DNA from: [Anoxybacillus] calidus
GTDB taxonomy: Bacteria > Bacillota > Bacilli > Bacillales > Anoxybacillaceae
Direction: 5' to 3'
Assembly: GCF_013760845.1 (NCBI RefSeq)
Contig: NZ_JACDUU010000005.1
Span: 186,001-250,000 of the forward strand
DNA length: 64,000 bases
Below the pieces are notes generated by a model. That model saw nothing but the letters and a program-made list of their open reading frames with translations. It was not told the DNA's origin and ran no database searches. A program made the position numbers and the translations under genes. Shown here piece after piece: positions 18,329-28,701 of the stretch (its first letter is position 1; each line of letters starts with the position of its first letter).

Positions 18329-21300
18329 TAGAACGTTAAAATATCTTGCTTCTGGATGAGCGAAAACAATCGCTGATACAGAGGCTTCCGGTTCCATCAT
18401 GAATCCTTCTGTTAATTCAATTCCGATTTCTTCTGGATGCAATAGACGGAACAGTTTTTCTTGGTCTTCCAAGTTTGGACATGCCGGATAGCCGAATGAA
18501 AAACGCTGGCCTTGATATTTCGCGGCAAATCGTTCCTGCATTGTCATATCTGGGCTGTCTGGGAAGCCCCAGCGGTCGCGCATAATTTGATGAATGCGTT
18601 CTGCCAATCCTTCAGCCACTTCTAACGCCAATGCTTGAACGGCGTGGCTGCGCAGGAAGTTTCCTTCTTCTTTCCAGCGCTGGGCAAGTTCGCGAATACC
18701 TTTCCCTGCGGTTACTGCGAAAAAGCCGACATAATCGATTTCTCCGCTATTCACTGATTTCACATAATCGGCTAAACAAAGATAAGGCGATTTTTGTTGC
18801 CGTGGAAACTCAAATATCTCAATCACTGTTTTTTCATCAGCAGGGGAGTAAATATAAAGTTTATTGCCATCGCTTTGCGCAGGAAAGAACTGATAGACAG
18901 CTGATGGAACAATCCATTGTTTTTTTTTTGCTTGAATAAGCAAATCATCAATTAATTCCTTTAGCATCATCGCTTTTTCGTCTTTCTCTTCAAGCAAAGA
19001 ATTTACTTTTCCTTTTAAGCCGAGATGGTGACCTAAAAGCATTTGCCAATTAATATATGGCTCGATGTGAGATAGAGAAAAGTCTTTGATCACATGGCGT
19101 TCTAAGTCGTATGGTTTAAAAACAGGTACGGTTGTTGAAACATTCGATTTTAGAATAACAGTTGCTTTTGTTGCAATATTTTGGCTCATTGTCTGTTGTT
19201 TCTGCTTTGAATAATCGATTTCACCTTGCTGGATGCGATTTGCCAAAGCTAAGCCGTCCATAGCATCTTTGGCGTATAGAACAATCCCTTCGTATTCAGG
19301 AGCAATTTTGTTTTCTGTAAATTTTCGCGATAACGCTGCACCGCCGACTAGAATAGGTGTAGATATTCCTGCCTGCTTAAGGTCTTGGGCCGTAACAACC
19401 ATTTGCTGTGCCGATTTGACAAGCAATCCAGAAAGACCGATAATGTCGGGCTGTTCGGATTTAACTGCTTCAATCAGTTGCTGTGGAGTTACTTTAATCC
19501 CTAAATCAATGACTTTAAATCCGTTGTTGCTTAAAATAATATCCACTAAGTTTTTGCCGATATCGTGAACATCTCCTTTTACGGTTGCAAGCAACACTTT
19601 GCCTTTAGAACTGTCTTCCGTTTTTTCCATATATGGTTCTAAAAAGGCGACAGCAGCTTTCATGACTTCAGCGCTTTGCAACACTTCGGCAACAATTAAT
19701 TGATTATCATTAAACAATCTTCCGACTTCATTCATCCCATCCATTAACGGACCATTGATGATTTTTAGAGGATCAGCATATTTTTGTAATGCTTGTTCTA
19801 AATCTTCAAATAACCCTTCTTTTGTTCCTTCCACAACATAGTTGGCGAGCCTTTCTTCTAATGTTAACGTAATTTTTGGCTTTTTCGCTTCCTTTGTTTT
19901 ATCGCGGTAAAAGTCAGTAAACTTTGCCAATGTTTCATCAGTGGTGTTAAATAATAACGCTTCAGCAAGTTTTACTTCTTCAGCGGGAATCGAAGCGAAT
20001 CGTTCTAGTTTTTCCGTATTCACAATCGCATAATCCAACCCGGCCTGTGTGCAATGGTATAGAAAAACAGAGTTCAACACTTCGCGGCCAGCTGGAGGCA
20101 AGCCAAAGGAAACATTGCTAATACCGAGAATCGTTAAACATTGTGGCAGTCTTTCTTTAATCAGACGAATTCCTTCGATTGTTTCCTTTGCTGAACCAAT
20201 ATATTGCTCATCCCCCGTGCCGACCGGAAATACAAGCGGGTCAAAAATAATGTCGTGCGGAGCAATTCCATATTTGTTGACAAGTAAATTATAGGAACGA
20301 AGGGCGATTTCAAGCTTTCTCTCTGCTGTAATGGCCATTCCTTGTTCATCAATTGTTCCGACAACAACAGCCGCACCGTATTTTTTTATGAGAGGAACCA
20401 CTTTTTCGAACCGTTCTTCGCCATCTTCTAGATTAATAGAGTTAATAATGGCTTTCCCTTGTGAATAAGACAGGGCGCATTCAATCACTTGTTCGTCGGT
20501 TGAATCAATGACAAGTGGAACTTTTACTTTTTTCACTACTTGCTGAATGAATTTTTCCATATCTTCTTTTTCGTTACGGTCCGGATCAGCCAAGCAAATA
20601 TCGATGACATGAGCGCCGTTTTTCACTTGGGCACGGGCAATTTCCGCTGCTTCTTCATACTTTCCTTCGGCAATTAATCGTTTAAATCTTCGCGAGCCGA
20701 TGACGTTTGTCCGTTCACCAACGAAAAGCGGACGCATCGTTTCATCATAAATGAGCGGGTCGATGCCAGATACAGCGTGTGTGCCAAAAGACGATGGAAT
20801 CGGACGCGGCGGGATCTCTTTTACCGCTTCGGCAATTGCGCGAATATGCTTCGGTGTGGTACCGCAACAGCCGCCAACAATATTAAGCCAACCTTTTTCG
20901 GCAAAATGTCTCACTTTTTTTGCTAAAATGTCTGGCGCTTCATGATAATGCCCTTCTTCATCGGGCAGTCCAGCATTTGGATAGCAACTCACCGCTGTAT
21001 TTGCAAGTGAGGAGAGAGTGCGAAGATGGTCGGTCATAAACTCTGGTCCTGTTGCACAGTTCAATCCGACTGCAATCGGATTCATATGTTGCAGTGAAAT
21101 AAAGAATGCTTCAATATTTTGTCCGGCAAGCGTCGTTCCCATTGGTTCAATCGTGCCAGACACAATAAGTGGTACTTTTCTTCCGAATTTCTCAAAGGCG
21201 CGGGAAATTCCGAGAAATCCGGCTTTAACGTTCAGCATATCTTGACACGTTTCAAGAAGGAGAGCATCAACGCCGCCAATAAGCAGTCCGTGTGCTTGTT

Positions 21301-21736
21301 CTTCATATGCTTCAATGAGCTGCTCGAAGGTAATTCCACCAGTGACGGAAAGTGTTTTTGTCGTTGGTCCCATTGAGCCAGCAACGAAACGCGGCCACTC
21401 AGGGGTGGAGTAGCGGTCGGCTGCTTTTCTTGCCAGTTTTGCTGATTGTATGTTCAGTTCAAAGGCGAGATGACCAAGTTCATATTCATCTAACACAATG
21501 CTTGTCGCCCCGAATGTATTTGTTTCAATAATGTCGGCCCCAGCTTCTAAGTATGCATCGTGAATGCGTTCAATAACATGAGGAGCGGTGAGCGATAAAT
21601 ATTCATTGCAGCCTTCATATTGTTCTCCGCCGAAATCATCAGCGGTTAATTGGAAACTTTGAATCATTGTTCCCATCGCGCCGTCGATGACAAGAATTTT
21701 CTTTTGCAATTGTTGTTCCAATAGAGTACTAGACAT
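18326..21736 (-). CDS. metH: Cobalamin-dependent methionine synthase
   Basis: Transfers the methyl group of methyltetrahydrofolate to homocysteine through a cobalamin cofactor. The 1136-residue protein has four modules in order: homocysteine/zinc barrel with the paired C290-C291 in GGCCGTTP, a pterin-binding barrel (about 340-610), the cobalamin module with the base-off ligand H724 in [11 protein letters not shown], and the C-terminal AdoMet reactivation domain ([14 protein letters not shown] region near 1070). The open frame extends 54 bases upstream, but GAAAGGAAGATTTTCA places the start at 21736. It overlaps the upstream yitJ by 8 bases and shares its SAM riboswitch. Its need for B12 fits with the adjacent cobalamin genes. 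Confidence 0.95.
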   Translation of the reverse strand: MSSTLLEQQLQKKILVIDGAMGTMIQSFQLTADDFGGEQYEGCNEYLSLTAPHVIERIHDAYLEAGADIIETNTFGATSIVLDEYELGHLAFELNIQSAKLARKAADRYSTPEWPRFVAGSMGPTTKTLSVTGGITFEQLIEAYEEQAHGLLIGGVDALLLETCQDMLNVKAGFLGISRAFEKFGRKVPLIVSGTIEPMGTTLAGQNIEAFFISLQHMNPIAVGLNCATGPEFMTDHLRTLSSLANTAVSCYPNAGLPDEEGHYHEAPDILAKKVRHFAEKGWLNIVGGCCGTTPKHIRAIAEAVKEIPPRPIPSSFGTHAVSGIDPLIYDETMRPLFVGERTNVIGSRRFKRLIAEGKYEEAAEIARAQVKNGAHVIDICLADPDRNEKEDMEKFIQQVVKKVKVPLVIDSTDEQVIECALSYSQGKAIINSINLEDGEERFEKVVPLIKKYGAAVVVGTIDEQGMAITAERKLEIALRSYNLLVNKYGIAPHDIIFDPLVFPVGTGDEQYIGSAKETIEGIRLIKERLPQCLTILGISNVSFGLPPAGREVLNSVFLYHCTQAGLDYAIVNTEKLERFASIPAEEVKLAEALLFNTTDETLAKFTDFYRDKTKEAKKPKITLTLEERLANYVVEGTKEGLFEDLEQALQKYADPLKIINGPLMDGMNEVGRLFNDNQLIVAEVLQSAEVMKAAVAFLEPYMEKTEDSSKGKVLLATVKGDVHDIGKNLVDIILSNNGFKVIDLGIKVTPQQLIEAVKSEQPDIIGLSGLLVKSAQQMVVTAQDLKQAGISTPILVGGAALSRKFTENKIAPEYEGIVLYAKDAMDGLALANRIQQGEIDYSKQKQQTMSQNIATKATVILKSNVSTTVPVFKPYDLERHVIKDFSLSHIEPYINWQMLLGHHLGLKGKVNSLLEEKDEKAMMLKELIDDLLIQAKKKQWIVPSAVYQFFPAQSDGNKLYIYSPADEKTVIEIFEFPRQQKSPYLCLADYVKSVNSGEIDYVGFFAVTAGKGIRELAQRWKEEGNFLRSHAVQALALEVAEGLAERIHQIMRDRWGFPDSPDMTMQERFAAKYQGQRFSFGYPACPNLEDQEKLFRLLHPEEIGIELTEGFMMEPEASVSAIVFAHPEARYFNVL

Positions 21737-23579
21737 TGAAAATCTTCCTTTCTTGTCCTGCTTTTTCTTTTTCATGAATGTAATTCGCAAGTTCTACTGT
21801 CATCTCATAGCGCAAAAATGGCGTAATCAAGTAGATACCATTAAACAATTCAAACGCTGCATCAATTAATGACTTAGCAATGGCGATTCCTTCGCGTGTC
21901 GATTGAATGGGGTCGTTTGCGCAGGCGGCCATGCGCGCCCGTATCTCGTTAGAAAGGATAATGCCCGGTACTTCATGGTGGAGAAAGTCCGCATTACGTG
22001 CGCTTGTTAATGGCATAATTCCGATATAAATCGGGACGGACAAATGTTTCGTTGCTTCGTATACTTCTTCGATTTGCTTTTCCGAGTAAAGCGGCTGTGA
22101 GATGAAATAATGTGCACCGCAGCGAATTTTCTTTTCAAGCCGCTCAACCGCTTTATCGAGGTAGCGAACATTTGGATTAAATGCTGCTGCAATCGAAAAG
22201 TTTGTTTTTTCACCGAGTGGTTTGCCGGAATAAGATAACCCTTCGTTAAATTGACTGATTAATTGGATTAAATCGAATGATGATAAATCGTAAACAGACG
22301 TAGCTCCAGGAAAATCGCCAATTTTTGACGGGTCTCCTGTAATAGCAAGTACATCGGTAATGCCGAGCGTATGCAAGCCCATTAAATGCGACTGCAGGCC
22401 AATTAAATTGCGGTCTCGACACGTAATGTGAATCAAAGGACGGAGACCAAGCTGTTCTTTTACGATCATGCCTAGAGATACATTGCTGATGCGCGGTGTT
22501 GCCAGTGAGTTATCGGCTAATGTGAGTGCATCAATATTTGATTCTTTGAGCGCAGTTGCTCCTTCTAAAAACTTTGTAATGCCGAGCTTTTTCGGCGGAT
22601 CAAGTTCAACAATCACAGACCGTCTTTGTTTGACGATTTCATGTAAAGACGGTTTTTTATTAGGAGAGGAAGCTTGAACAGAAACAACGATATTTCGCTC
22701 TTTTACTTTTTTTTCGATGACTGGTTTTAATCCTTTTAACGCTTTCGCAATCGCTGCAATATGTTTAGGTGTTGTTCCGCAGCATCCTCCGATTAAGCGG
22801 GCGCCTTGTTCGCGAAAAGCTAAGGCTGTTTCTTCAAAATAACTTGGGTTTGTTTCATAGACAAGGCGGCCGTCGCGATAATCCGGCAAGCTTGCATTCG
22901 GATAGACGGATAGAAACGCTTTTTTCGGAAGCGGCACTTCTTCAAGCGAGCGAATCATATGATACGGCCCTAAGTGACAGTTCAGCCCAATAACATCAGC
23001 ACCAAATGTTTCAAGCTGGTCAAATGCATCAGCAAGGTGTATGCCATCTTGCAACACGCCCACTTCATGGAGAGTCACATGGGCAACGATTGGTTTATCT
23101 GTTTCTTTTCGGGCAATAGACAAAACGGTTAACAATTCCTCTAAATCGTAATATGTTTCTAGTAAAAGTCCGTCAACATCTTCAGACAATAGGGCATATA
23201 ATTGTTCGCGGAATGTGCGTTTCACTTCTTCAAGCGTAATGGCTGTCTTTTTAATGCTTCTTAAACCACCGATTGTCCCAAGTACGTAGGCGCGTCCTTT
23301 TGCTGCTTGCTTCGCGATACGGACAGCAGCTTGGTTTATTTCTTTTACTTGGTCTTCCAAGCCATAGCGGGAAAGCTTCACATAGTTGGCTCCATATGTA
23401 TTTGTTTGAACAACGGTTGCTCCCGCTTCAATATAAGCTTTGTGTATATACAAAATTTCTTCTTGCCGCGATAGATTTAATTCTTCAAAACAACTATCTA
23501 CGCCATGGGAATAAAGAAGCGTTCCCATGGCACCGTCGGCAATTAAAATTTGCTGTGCTAAATCGTCAAGAAATCCCAA
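21729..23579 (-). CDS. yitJ: Bifunctional homocysteine S-methyltransferase / 5,10-methylenetetrahydrofolate reductase
   Basis: Two-domain enzyme: residues about 1-290 form a zinc-type homocysteine S-methyltransferase barrel ([12 protein letters not shown] at the start, [15 protein letters not shown]), and about 320-616 a MetF-like reductase supplying methyltetrahydrofolate ([37 protein letters not shown]). Very close to B. subtilis YitJ over its whole length. The longest frame starts with GTG at 23594, but that GTG lies inside the GGAGGG ribosome site; the TTG at 23579 has correct spacing and gives [10 protein letters not shown], as in YitJ. It gives MetH its methyl donor, and both are read from one riboswitch-controlled mRNA. 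Confidence 0.95.
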   Translation of the reverse strand: MGFLDDLAQQILIADGAMGTLLYSHGVDSCFEELNLSRQEEILYIHKAYIEAGATVVQTNTYGANYVKLSRYGLEDQVKEINQAAVRIAKQAAKGRAYVLGTIGGLRSIKKTAITLEEVKRTFREQLYALLSEDVDGLLLETYYDLEELLTVLSIARKETDKPIVAHVTLHEVGVLQDGIHLADAFDQLETFGADVIGLNCHLGPYHMIRSLEEVPLPKKAFLSVYPNASLPDYRDGRLVYETNPSYFEETALAFREQGARLIGGCCGTTPKHIAAIAKALKGLKPVIEKKVKERNIVVSVQASSPNKKPSLHEIVKQRRSVIVELDPPKKLGITKFLEGATALKESNIDALTLADNSLATPRISNVSLGMIVKEQLGLRPLIHITCRDRNLIGLQSHLMGLHTLGITDVLAITGDPSKIGDFPGATSVYDLSSFDLIQLISQFNEGLSYSGKPLGEKTNFSIAAAFNPNVRYLDKAVERLEKKIRCGAHYFISQPLYSEKQIEEVYEATKHLSVPIYIGIMPLTSARNADFLHHEVPGIILSNEIRARMAACANDPIQSTREGIAIAKSLIDAAFELFNGIYLITPFLRYEMTVELANYIHEKEKAGQERKIFNV

Positions 23580-23608
23580 GTCTCTTCCCTCCACTTCATT
23601 GTAAAAAT

Positions 23609-23638
23609 AAAAAAGCCTTCTAAGAAGAAGACTTTTTT
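23609..23638 (-). terminator. Riboswitch terminator before yitJ
   Basis: On the minus strand AAAAAAGTCTTCTT pairs with AGAAGGCTTTTTT (one mismatch), followed by more T. This is the off-state terminator of the SAM riboswitch, 30 bases before the yitJ start. Confidence 0.85.
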
Positions 23639-23654
23639 ATTGCTCATTCCTCTT

Positions 23655-23865
23655 CTTATCTTCCAAGCGAAACGCCTGTCTGGATTTAGCACCTTGACTT
23701 CGAAAAAGCGAAAAGATTGTGGCCGGATGTTGCTCTTAAGGAAAAACGTATGTATTGGGGCATAACGAGCAAATTTCATTGCTTCGGTTTTCCCTTAAGA
23801 GATTTTTTCGCTGAAGTCGGTTGCTGAGGGTTCATTGGGCCAGTCCCTCCCCCTCTCTTGATAAG
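23655..23865 (-). promoter_or_regulatory. SAM-I (S-box) riboswitch with long P3 arm
   Basis: On the minus strand: P1 CTTATC (from 23865) with GATAAG (to 23655); GAGGGACTGGCCC; ATGAA-CC; CAGCAACC; later AAGGTGCTAAATCC, and GGAAGATAAG. These are the S-box consensus blocks. Between CAGCAACCGACTTC and GAAGTCAAGGTGC lies an arm of over 110 bases containing its own stem CTCTTAAGGGAAAA / TTTTTCCTTAAGAG, longer than usual. High SAM should favour the terminator at 23609 and switch off yitJ-metH. Confidence 0.93.
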
Positions 23866-23961
23866 AAACTGCTATTTAGTTGTTACGAAACGATTTATAT
23901 ATAATTTAAATAATTTTCGGAAAATAATCAACTATTAATTTACGATTCTGCCATTCAAAAG
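23866..23961 (-). promoter_or_regulatory. Promoter region of the yitJ-metH transcript
   Basis: AT-rich gap between the riboswitch and repeat copy 3. On the minus strand TTGATT is followed after 17 bases by TAAATT; a TATATA/TATAAA stretch downstream is an alternative -10. The exact start cannot be chosen by eye. Confidence 0.4.
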
Positions 23962-24090
23962 AAAAAGAGGCTGACTCAAAGCGAAGTGTCAGACCCCAGA
24001 ACACGATAGCTAGGATATCACATTGAATCCATAAACGATCTATCATGAATGGCATGTGAGGTCAGACACTTATGAGTCAGCCCCTTTTTT
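23962..24090 (+). repeat. Palindromic 3'-end repeat, copy 3 (after yajQ)
   Basis: Outer arms GAGGCTGACTCA / TGAGTCAGCCCC, middle arms GTGTCAGACCCC / GTGAGGTCAGACAC, inner GATAG / CTATC. It ends four bases from the yajQ stop codon and separates yajQ from the yitJ promoter, both on the minus strand. T runs on both flanks. Confidence 0.8.
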
Positions 24091-24093
24091 GTT

Positions 24094-24585
24094 TTAGCGA
24101 TAGTTGACAAATTGAACATCAATCGGCAAGTCAGCTTCACGAATCGCCGCAATGACTTTTTGCAAATCATCTTTGCTTTTGCCGCTGACGCGAATTTGAT
24201 CATCTTGAATTTGGCTCTTTACTTTTAAGCCAGTATTTTTAATAATCGTGTTAATTTTTTTCGCATTGTCTTTGTCAATGCCTTGGACAAGTTTGGCGCG
24301 CTGGCGGACTGTACCGCCAGAAGCGGGCTCTATTTTTCCATATTGAATATTTTTGGTTGGAACGCCGCGCTTAATGAGTTTGCCGATGAGCACGTCTTTC
24401 AACTGCTCTAACTTAAATTCATCATCAGAAATCAGGACGAGTTCGTCTTTTTCTAAAGAAATATCGCTTTTGCTTCCTTTAAAATCATAACGGTTTTGAA
24501 TTTCTTTCATCGCGATATGAATAGCATTTGTTACTTCAGATAAATCAACTTTGGATACAATATCAAATGAGCTTTCTTTTGACAT
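24094..24585 (-). CDS. yitK: YajQ-family cyclic-di-GMP / nucleic-acid binding protein
   Basis: Cytoplasmic protein of 163 residues with two similar ferredoxin-like folds. The family start [14 protein letters not shown], then NRYDFKGS near residue 32 and [19 protein letters not shown] near 88 are plain. Some YajQ proteins bind cyclic di-GMP or RNA; the role in Bacillus (YitK) is not established. The ribosome site TTCGGAGGTAGCAT precedes the ATG. Its place between yitJ and yitL is the same as in B. subtilis. Repeat copy 3 directly follows its stop. Confidence 0.9.
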   Translation of the reverse strand: MSKESSFDIVSKVDLSEVTNAIHIAMKEIQNRYDFKGSKSDISLEKDELVLISDDEFKLEQLKDVLIGKLIKRGVPTKNIQYGKIEPASGGTVRQRAKLVQGIDKDNAKKINTIIKNTGLKVKSQIQDDQIRVSGKSKDDLQKVIAAIREADLPIDVQFVNYR

Positions 24586-24682
24586 ATGCTACCTCCGAAA
24601 AGTTTGGTCGTTTGCCTACATTATAGTAAAATATAGCATGCGAAACAACTTTTACCGAGTATGAAAAGAAAGAAGGAAGATT

Positions 24683-25546
24683 ATGAATTTATTATTGCCT
24701 GGAAGTGTAGTTACGTTAACTGTAAAGAAAATAACCTCATTTGGGTATTGGTTAACAAATGGAAAAGAAGATGCATTTCTTCATAAAAGGGAAACAGAAG
24801 AAGAGCTTCACGTAAATGATGAAGTAACTGTATTTTTGTATCGCGACAATCGCGGACTATTAGTGGCAACAGCAACGATTCCAATGATTACGAATGAACG
24901 CTATGACTGGGTGGAAGTGGTTGAAGTTGTCCCAAAGCTTGGTGTCTTTGTTAATATCGGCATTTCTAAAGACGTTCTTGTTTCTCTTGATGATTTGCCG
25001 CCTTTTGAAGAACTTTGGCCGATGCGCGGTGATCAATTATACTGCTCATTAAAAACGGACAAGCGTGGTCGTTTACTTGCGAATTTAGCTGAGGAAGAAG
25101 TGATGCAGGAAATCGCTGTTAAAGCAACGGAAGCGGAATTTAACAAAAATATTCGTGGGCGTATTTACCGCTTAATCAAGGATGGCTCATTCATGATATC
25201 TGATGTCGGATATCTTGGATTTATTCACCACTCTCAACGACGAAAAGAGCCACGCCTCGGTGAATTAGTCGAAGGCCGGATTATCGGGGTCAAAGAAGAT
25301 GGCACAGTCAATGTTTCGTTATTGCCGCGCAAACATGAAAGCATTGATGAAGATGCAGAGAAAATTTATCAATATATGGAAAGTCGCGGTGGAGCAATGC
25401 CATACAGTGATAAAAGCGACCCAGATGATATTAAAGCACGTTTTAACATGAGCAAGGCTGCCTTCAAACGGGCTTTAGGAAGATTGATGAAAGAAAATAA
25501 AGTATATCAAGAAGCTGGATGGACATATTTTACGAAGAATCAATAA
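24683..25546 (+). CDS. cvfB: S1-domain RNA-binding protein, CvfB/YitL family
   Basis: 287-residue cytoplasmic protein built of several OB-fold (S1-like) modules followed by a winged-helix C-terminus (about 220-287, ending RALGRLMKENKVYQEAGWTYF). The family start NLLLPGSVVTLTVKK and the modules with FGYWL, LGVFVNIG and GYLGFIHHS are visible. CvfB of Staphylococcus affects virulence gene expression; B. subtilis YitL is uncharacterised. The start ATG follows GAAGGAAGATT. It is divergent from yitK and closed by repeat copy 4. Confidence 0.88.
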   Translation: MNLLLPGSVVTLTVKKITSFGYWLTNGKEDAFLHKRETEEELHVNDEVTVFLYRDNRGLLVATATIPMITNERYDWVEVVEVVPKLGVFVNIGISKDVLVSLDDLPPFEELWPMRGDQLYCSLKTDKRGRLLANLAEEEVMQEIAVKATEAEFNKNIRGRIYRLIKDGSFMISDVGYLGFIHHSQRRKEPRLGELVEGRIIGVKEDGTVNVSLLPRKHESIDEDAEKIYQYMESRGGAMPYSDKSDPDDIKARFNMSKAAFKRALGRLMKENKVYQEAGWTYFTKNQ

Positions 25547-25550
25547 GCCG

Positions 25551-25680
25551 AAGGAGCTGACTCATAAGTGTCTGACCTCACTCAAAATCCATAATATATA
25601 GTGTTCTTATCTAACGCTATGTCCTATATATTGTGGTTGTGGGGTCTGATACTTTGCTTATGGGTCAGCCTCTTTTTTTT
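25551..25680 (-). repeat. Palindromic 3'-end repeat, copy 4 (after cvfB)
   Basis: Opposite orientation to copy 2. Outer arms GGAGCTGACTCA / TGGGTCAGCCTC, middle arms GTGTCTGACCTCAC / GTGGGGTCTGATAC, inner stem ATAATATATAG / CTATATATTGT. It starts five bases after the cvfB stop and ends in eight T. Confidence 0.8.
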
Positions 25681-25756
25681 ATAAAAAGAGTAAAAAAATG
25701 TAGATCATTGTCGATAAAATAGTATGGTTGAATATTTTGGGAAGGAGTACTTGCAA

Positions 25757-26746
25757 GTGAGAAAACATCTAAAATCGACAATCTATTTATTACTTATGCT
25801 ATTGATAACACTTACTTTTATAGTTGGCTGTTCTCGAAATAATAGTATGGAAGAAAAAGAGAAAATTAAAATTGGGATTATGCTTTCTGAGGTTGGTTTA
25901 GGAGACCAATCTTTCAGCGATTTTGCTTTTAAAGGTTTAATGAAAGCACGGGATGAATTAGGAATTATTTTTGACTACCGCGAACTCAAGGATACGAAAA
26001 CGTACGAGCAAGGATTAAGAGAACTTGTCAAGGACGGAAATGATATTGTCATCGGCCTTGGCTTCATGGTTCAGGAAGACTTAGAGAAAGTCGCTAAAGA
26101 ATACCCGGAGCAAAAATTTGTTTTAGTAGATTCCATTTCTCATTTAAAAAATGTAACATCGATCACTTTTAAAGAAGATGAGGGAAGCTTTTTAGCGGGA
26201 GTTGTAGCAGCATTAGCGACGAAATCAAATAAAGTAGGGTTTATCGGGGGGGACGATGTTCCACTTATTCGCAAGTTTGCGGCTGGTTTTGAAAGAGGGG
26301 TAAAGGCGGTCAATCCGAACATTCATGTTCATATCACGTATGCCGGTGATTTTGGAAATGCCAAACTTGGAGAAGAGATCGCGAAAAAAATGATTGCGGA
26401 AGGTTCCGATGTGCTATATGCTGCCGCTGGATTAACCGGGGTCGGTGTCCTTCGTGAAGCGGAAGTGAACGGAGTGTATGCCATTGGCGTTGACAGCGAT
26501 CAATATTTTTACGCGGAAAAGGCAGTTGTTACTTCGATGATGAAAAATATCGATGTCGCTCTTTTTAAAGTGATTAAAGAATATGTGGAAAAAGGTTCGC
26601 TGCCAGAGGGGAATGTTGAACTAGGTTTATCAGAAGATGGAGTTGGTTTAGCACCTATTCGAGTGATAACGTTTACCCCGGAACAAGAAAAAACAGTCGA
26701 GACTTGGAAAGAAAAAATTGTTAACGGAGAAGTGGCAACAAAGTAA
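25757..26746 (+). CDS. BMP-family (nucleoside-type) substrate-binding lipoprotein
   Basis: Membrane-anchored extracytoplasmic binding protein of 329 residues. A hydrophobic signal sequence ends in the lipobox IVGC with Cys25. The mature part has the BMP/PnrA pattern: IKIGIMLSEVGLGDQSF, GFMVQEDLEKVAKEYP, KVGFIGGDDVPLIRKFAAGFERG, VLYAAAGLTGVGVLREA and GVDSDQY. The longer frame starts 33 bases upstream; AAGGAG with nine-base spacing supports GTG at 25757. It is 18 bases upstream of a chemoreceptor gene, with no ABC permease or ATPase nearby, so it may serve as the ligand-binding partner of that receptor. It is a paralog of Med at 55226. Confidence 0.85.
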   Translation: MRKHLKSTIYLLLMLLITLTFIVGCSRNNSMEEKEKIKIGIMLSEVGLGDQSFSDFAFKGLMKARDELGIIFDYRELKDTKTYEQGLRELVKDGNDIVIGLGFMVQEDLEKVAKEYPEQKFVLVDSISHLKNVTSITFKEDEGSFLAGVVAALATKSNKVGFIGGDDVPLIRKFAAGFERGVKAVNPNIHVHITYAGDFGNAKLGEEIAKKMIAEGSDVLYAAAGLTGVGVLREAEVNGVYAIGVDSDQYFYAEKAVVTSMMKNIDVALFKVIKEYVEKGSLPEGNVELGLSEDGVGLAPIRVITFTPEQEKTVETWKEKIVNGEVATK

Positions 26747-26764
26747 AAGAACGGAGGCTTTTTT

Positions 26765-28417
26765 ATGACTATTCGAATCAAATTGTTGCTTAATTCGATG
26801 ATTGCGTTACTCGCAGCGGTTGCGATCATCGGCTTTATTATCTTTCACATGCTATCGATTCAGTCGACCAATAAAGATGTCGTTCCGATTTTGCTAACGG
26901 TTCAAGAATTGAAAGCAAAAATGAGTGCAGCAAAGCAAAGTTTAAATAACTTTTCTTACAGTATGACGGAAGGAAACAAGCAAGAAGTCATGACACAAAT
27001 GGAAGAAACGAAAAAATTAATGAAGAAATTAGAAAGTATGCTTAAGCAAAAAGAGTTTACCGCTTTGCTGAAAAAAGCAGACAAAAAATATACAGAGGTA
27101 TACGATTCCACAAGCGATGCCTTAGAAAAGCGTGATGCCGCTGAGATAAGGCGCCAATCCATGCGGATCGAAGGAGCGTTAAATGATATTTACTTGCTCC
27201 ATTTAAACGCGGATTATTACTATAAAAGCTTGCAAAACGAACTGCAATCACAAATTCGATTTGTTATTTGGACATCGTTAATCGGAATGATTACTCTTAT
27301 TGTCATATCAGGTGCCATCAGTTTAAGACTTACTTATTCAATTACGAAGTCATTGCGAAATTTAGCGGAAAATGCCAAACAAATTGCTAGGGGCAATCTC
27401 GTAATTGAGCCTATTGCTTATAAACATAGCGATGAATTAGGAGCGTTGAATGAGGCCTTCTCAACGATGGTTGAGCAATTAAATACATTGCTACATTCTG
27501 TCGATATAGCAAGTAAACAAGTGGAAACTTTTGCAAAGGAAATCGAACAGGAAAATAAAGTGCTTATGGAAATCAATCATCAAGTTGCTTTATCGACAAA
27601 CGAACTGTCGGCAGGGGCACAAAGCATTTCTGAAGAGTTGCAGCAAGCAGTCGAGTTAATTGAAAAAATGGATGAAACATTTACGGAGAATGTTGAGCGG
27701 ACAGAGCAGACAGCTTTATACAGTGAAGCAGCAGTCGAAGCCGTTTATAACGGGCAGAAAGCGATGGAACACCAGCTTCGTTTTGTTCGTGAAAGTTCGG
27801 AAGCAACACAATCGATTGAAACAGCAGTGAAAAAATTTACAAGCTATACGGCTAAAATTGAAAACATGGCAAAAGCCGTCTCAGACATTGCCGGACAAAC
27901 AAATTTACTCGCTTTAAATGCGGCAATTGAAGCAGCGCGTGCCGGAGAGGCCGGCAAGGGATTTGCCGTTGTTGCTGAAGAAGTGCGTAAATTGGCTGAG
28001 GAATCAGAAAAGGCGACGAAACAAATTTTTGAAATGGTTTCTCATATTAAAAGCGGCTTAGCAGATGTTTCCGCGGCTGTTGAACAAGGGGTACAAATCG
28101 CTGAAGAACAGTCCAAATCTATTGAAACAACAACGGCAGCATTTACAGAAATCGAACAAAAAGTTCAAGGGATTTCAAGCGATATCCAAGCACTTGTCTC
28201 CGGAATGATCGAATCCAAACAACTTGGCGGTCAAGTATTGCAAAACGTAGAAAGCATAAGTGCTGTTGTCGAACAATCAGCAGCTGGCAGTGAAGAAATT
28301 TCTGCTTCTGCGTCAGAACAATTAAACGCTTTTGAAAAAATGGCAGATAAAGTAATAACATTAAGACAGTTAACGGACGATTTAAACAGTGCAATGGCAA
28401 AGTTTAAAACAAAATAA
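26765..28417 (+). CDS. Methyl-accepting chemotaxis protein
   Basis: Transmembrane chemoreceptor of 550 residues. TM1 at about 7-29, an extracellular all-helical sensor region of about 135 residues (4-helix-bundle type), TM2 at about 165-187, a HAMP domain to about 240, and a long cytoplasmic coiled coil. The hairpin tip with [20 protein letters not shown] lies near residue 390. Deduced signalling is through CheW/CheA. Strong ribosome site ACGGAGGC; cotranscribed with the BMP lipoprotein. The ligand is unknown; if the pair works together, a nucleoside-type ligand delivered by the lipoprotein is possible. Repeat copy 5 follows the stop codon. Confidence 0.92.
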   Translation: MTIRIKLLLNSMIALLAAVAIIGFIIFHMLSIQSTNKDVVPILLTVQELKAKMSAAKQSLNNFSYSMTEGNKQEVMTQMEETKKLMKKLESMLKQKEFTALLKKADKKYTEVYDSTSDALEKRDAAEIRRQSMRIEGALNDIYLLHLNADYYYKSLQNELQSQIRFVIWTSLIGMITLIVISGAISLRLTYSITKSLRNLAENAKQIARGNLVIEPIAYKHSDELGALNEAFSTMVEQLNTLLHSVDIASKQVETFAKEIEQENKVLMEINHQVALSTNELSAGAQSISEELQQAVELIEKMDETFTENVERTEQTALYSEAAVEAVYNGQKAMEHQLRFVRESSEATQSIETAVKKFTSYTAKIENMAKAVSDIAGQTNLLALNAAIEAARAGEAGKGFAVVAEEVRKLAEESEKATKQIFEMVSHIKSGLADVSAAVEQGVQIAEEQSKSIETTTAAFTEIEQKVQGISSDIQALVSGMIESKQLGGQVLQNVESISAVVEQSAAGSEEISASASEQLNAFEKMADKVITLRQLTDDLNSAMAKFKTK

Positions 28418-28506
28418 GAAGCTGTCTCATAAGAGTCTGACCTCACACACAAATCATTACATATTGTGGTTTGTGGGGTCTGACTCTTTGTTTTTGAGAC
28501 AGCCTT
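28418..28506 (-). repeat. Palindromic 3'-end repeat, copy 5 (convergent chemoreceptor / DUF3941)
   Basis: Shortest copy. Outer arms GAAGCTGTCTCA / TGAGACAGCCTT, middle arms AGAGTCTGACCTCAC / GTGGGGTCTGACTCT. Both stems differ from copies 2-4 at matching positions in both arms. Fills the gap between the two stop codons. Confidence 0.8.
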
Positions 28507-28510
28507 GCTT

Positions 28511-28642
28511 TTATAAATGGTTCGTTTTTTTGGAGTATTCGTGTTTGCCTGCCTGGCGATTTTTTTCACGAAGCATATTTTTTTCATGGTGTTTTGCGTT
28601 ATTGTCAAGGGCCTTTTTATCATTATCGCTCGTATGAGACAT
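28511..28642 (-). CDS. Small hydrophilic protein, DUF3941 type
   Basis: 43-residue Lys/Asn/His-rich peptide starting MSHTSDNDKK and ending YSKKTNHL, with a strong ribosome site AAAGGAGTGGCAAATCG. The composition and the block HHEKNMLREKNRQ resemble the DUF3941 family of spore-forming Bacillaceae. Function unknown. Convergent with the chemoreceptor gene and downstream of degV in the same direction with no clear link. Confidence 0.7.
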   Translation of the reverse strand: MSHTSDNDKKALDNNAKHHEKNMLREKNRQAGKHEYSKKTNHL

Positions 28643-28701
28643 CGATTTGCCACTCCTTTATGCGTTGTTGTATAGGAGTAGTTTTTCCGCCGTATGCATT
28701 T

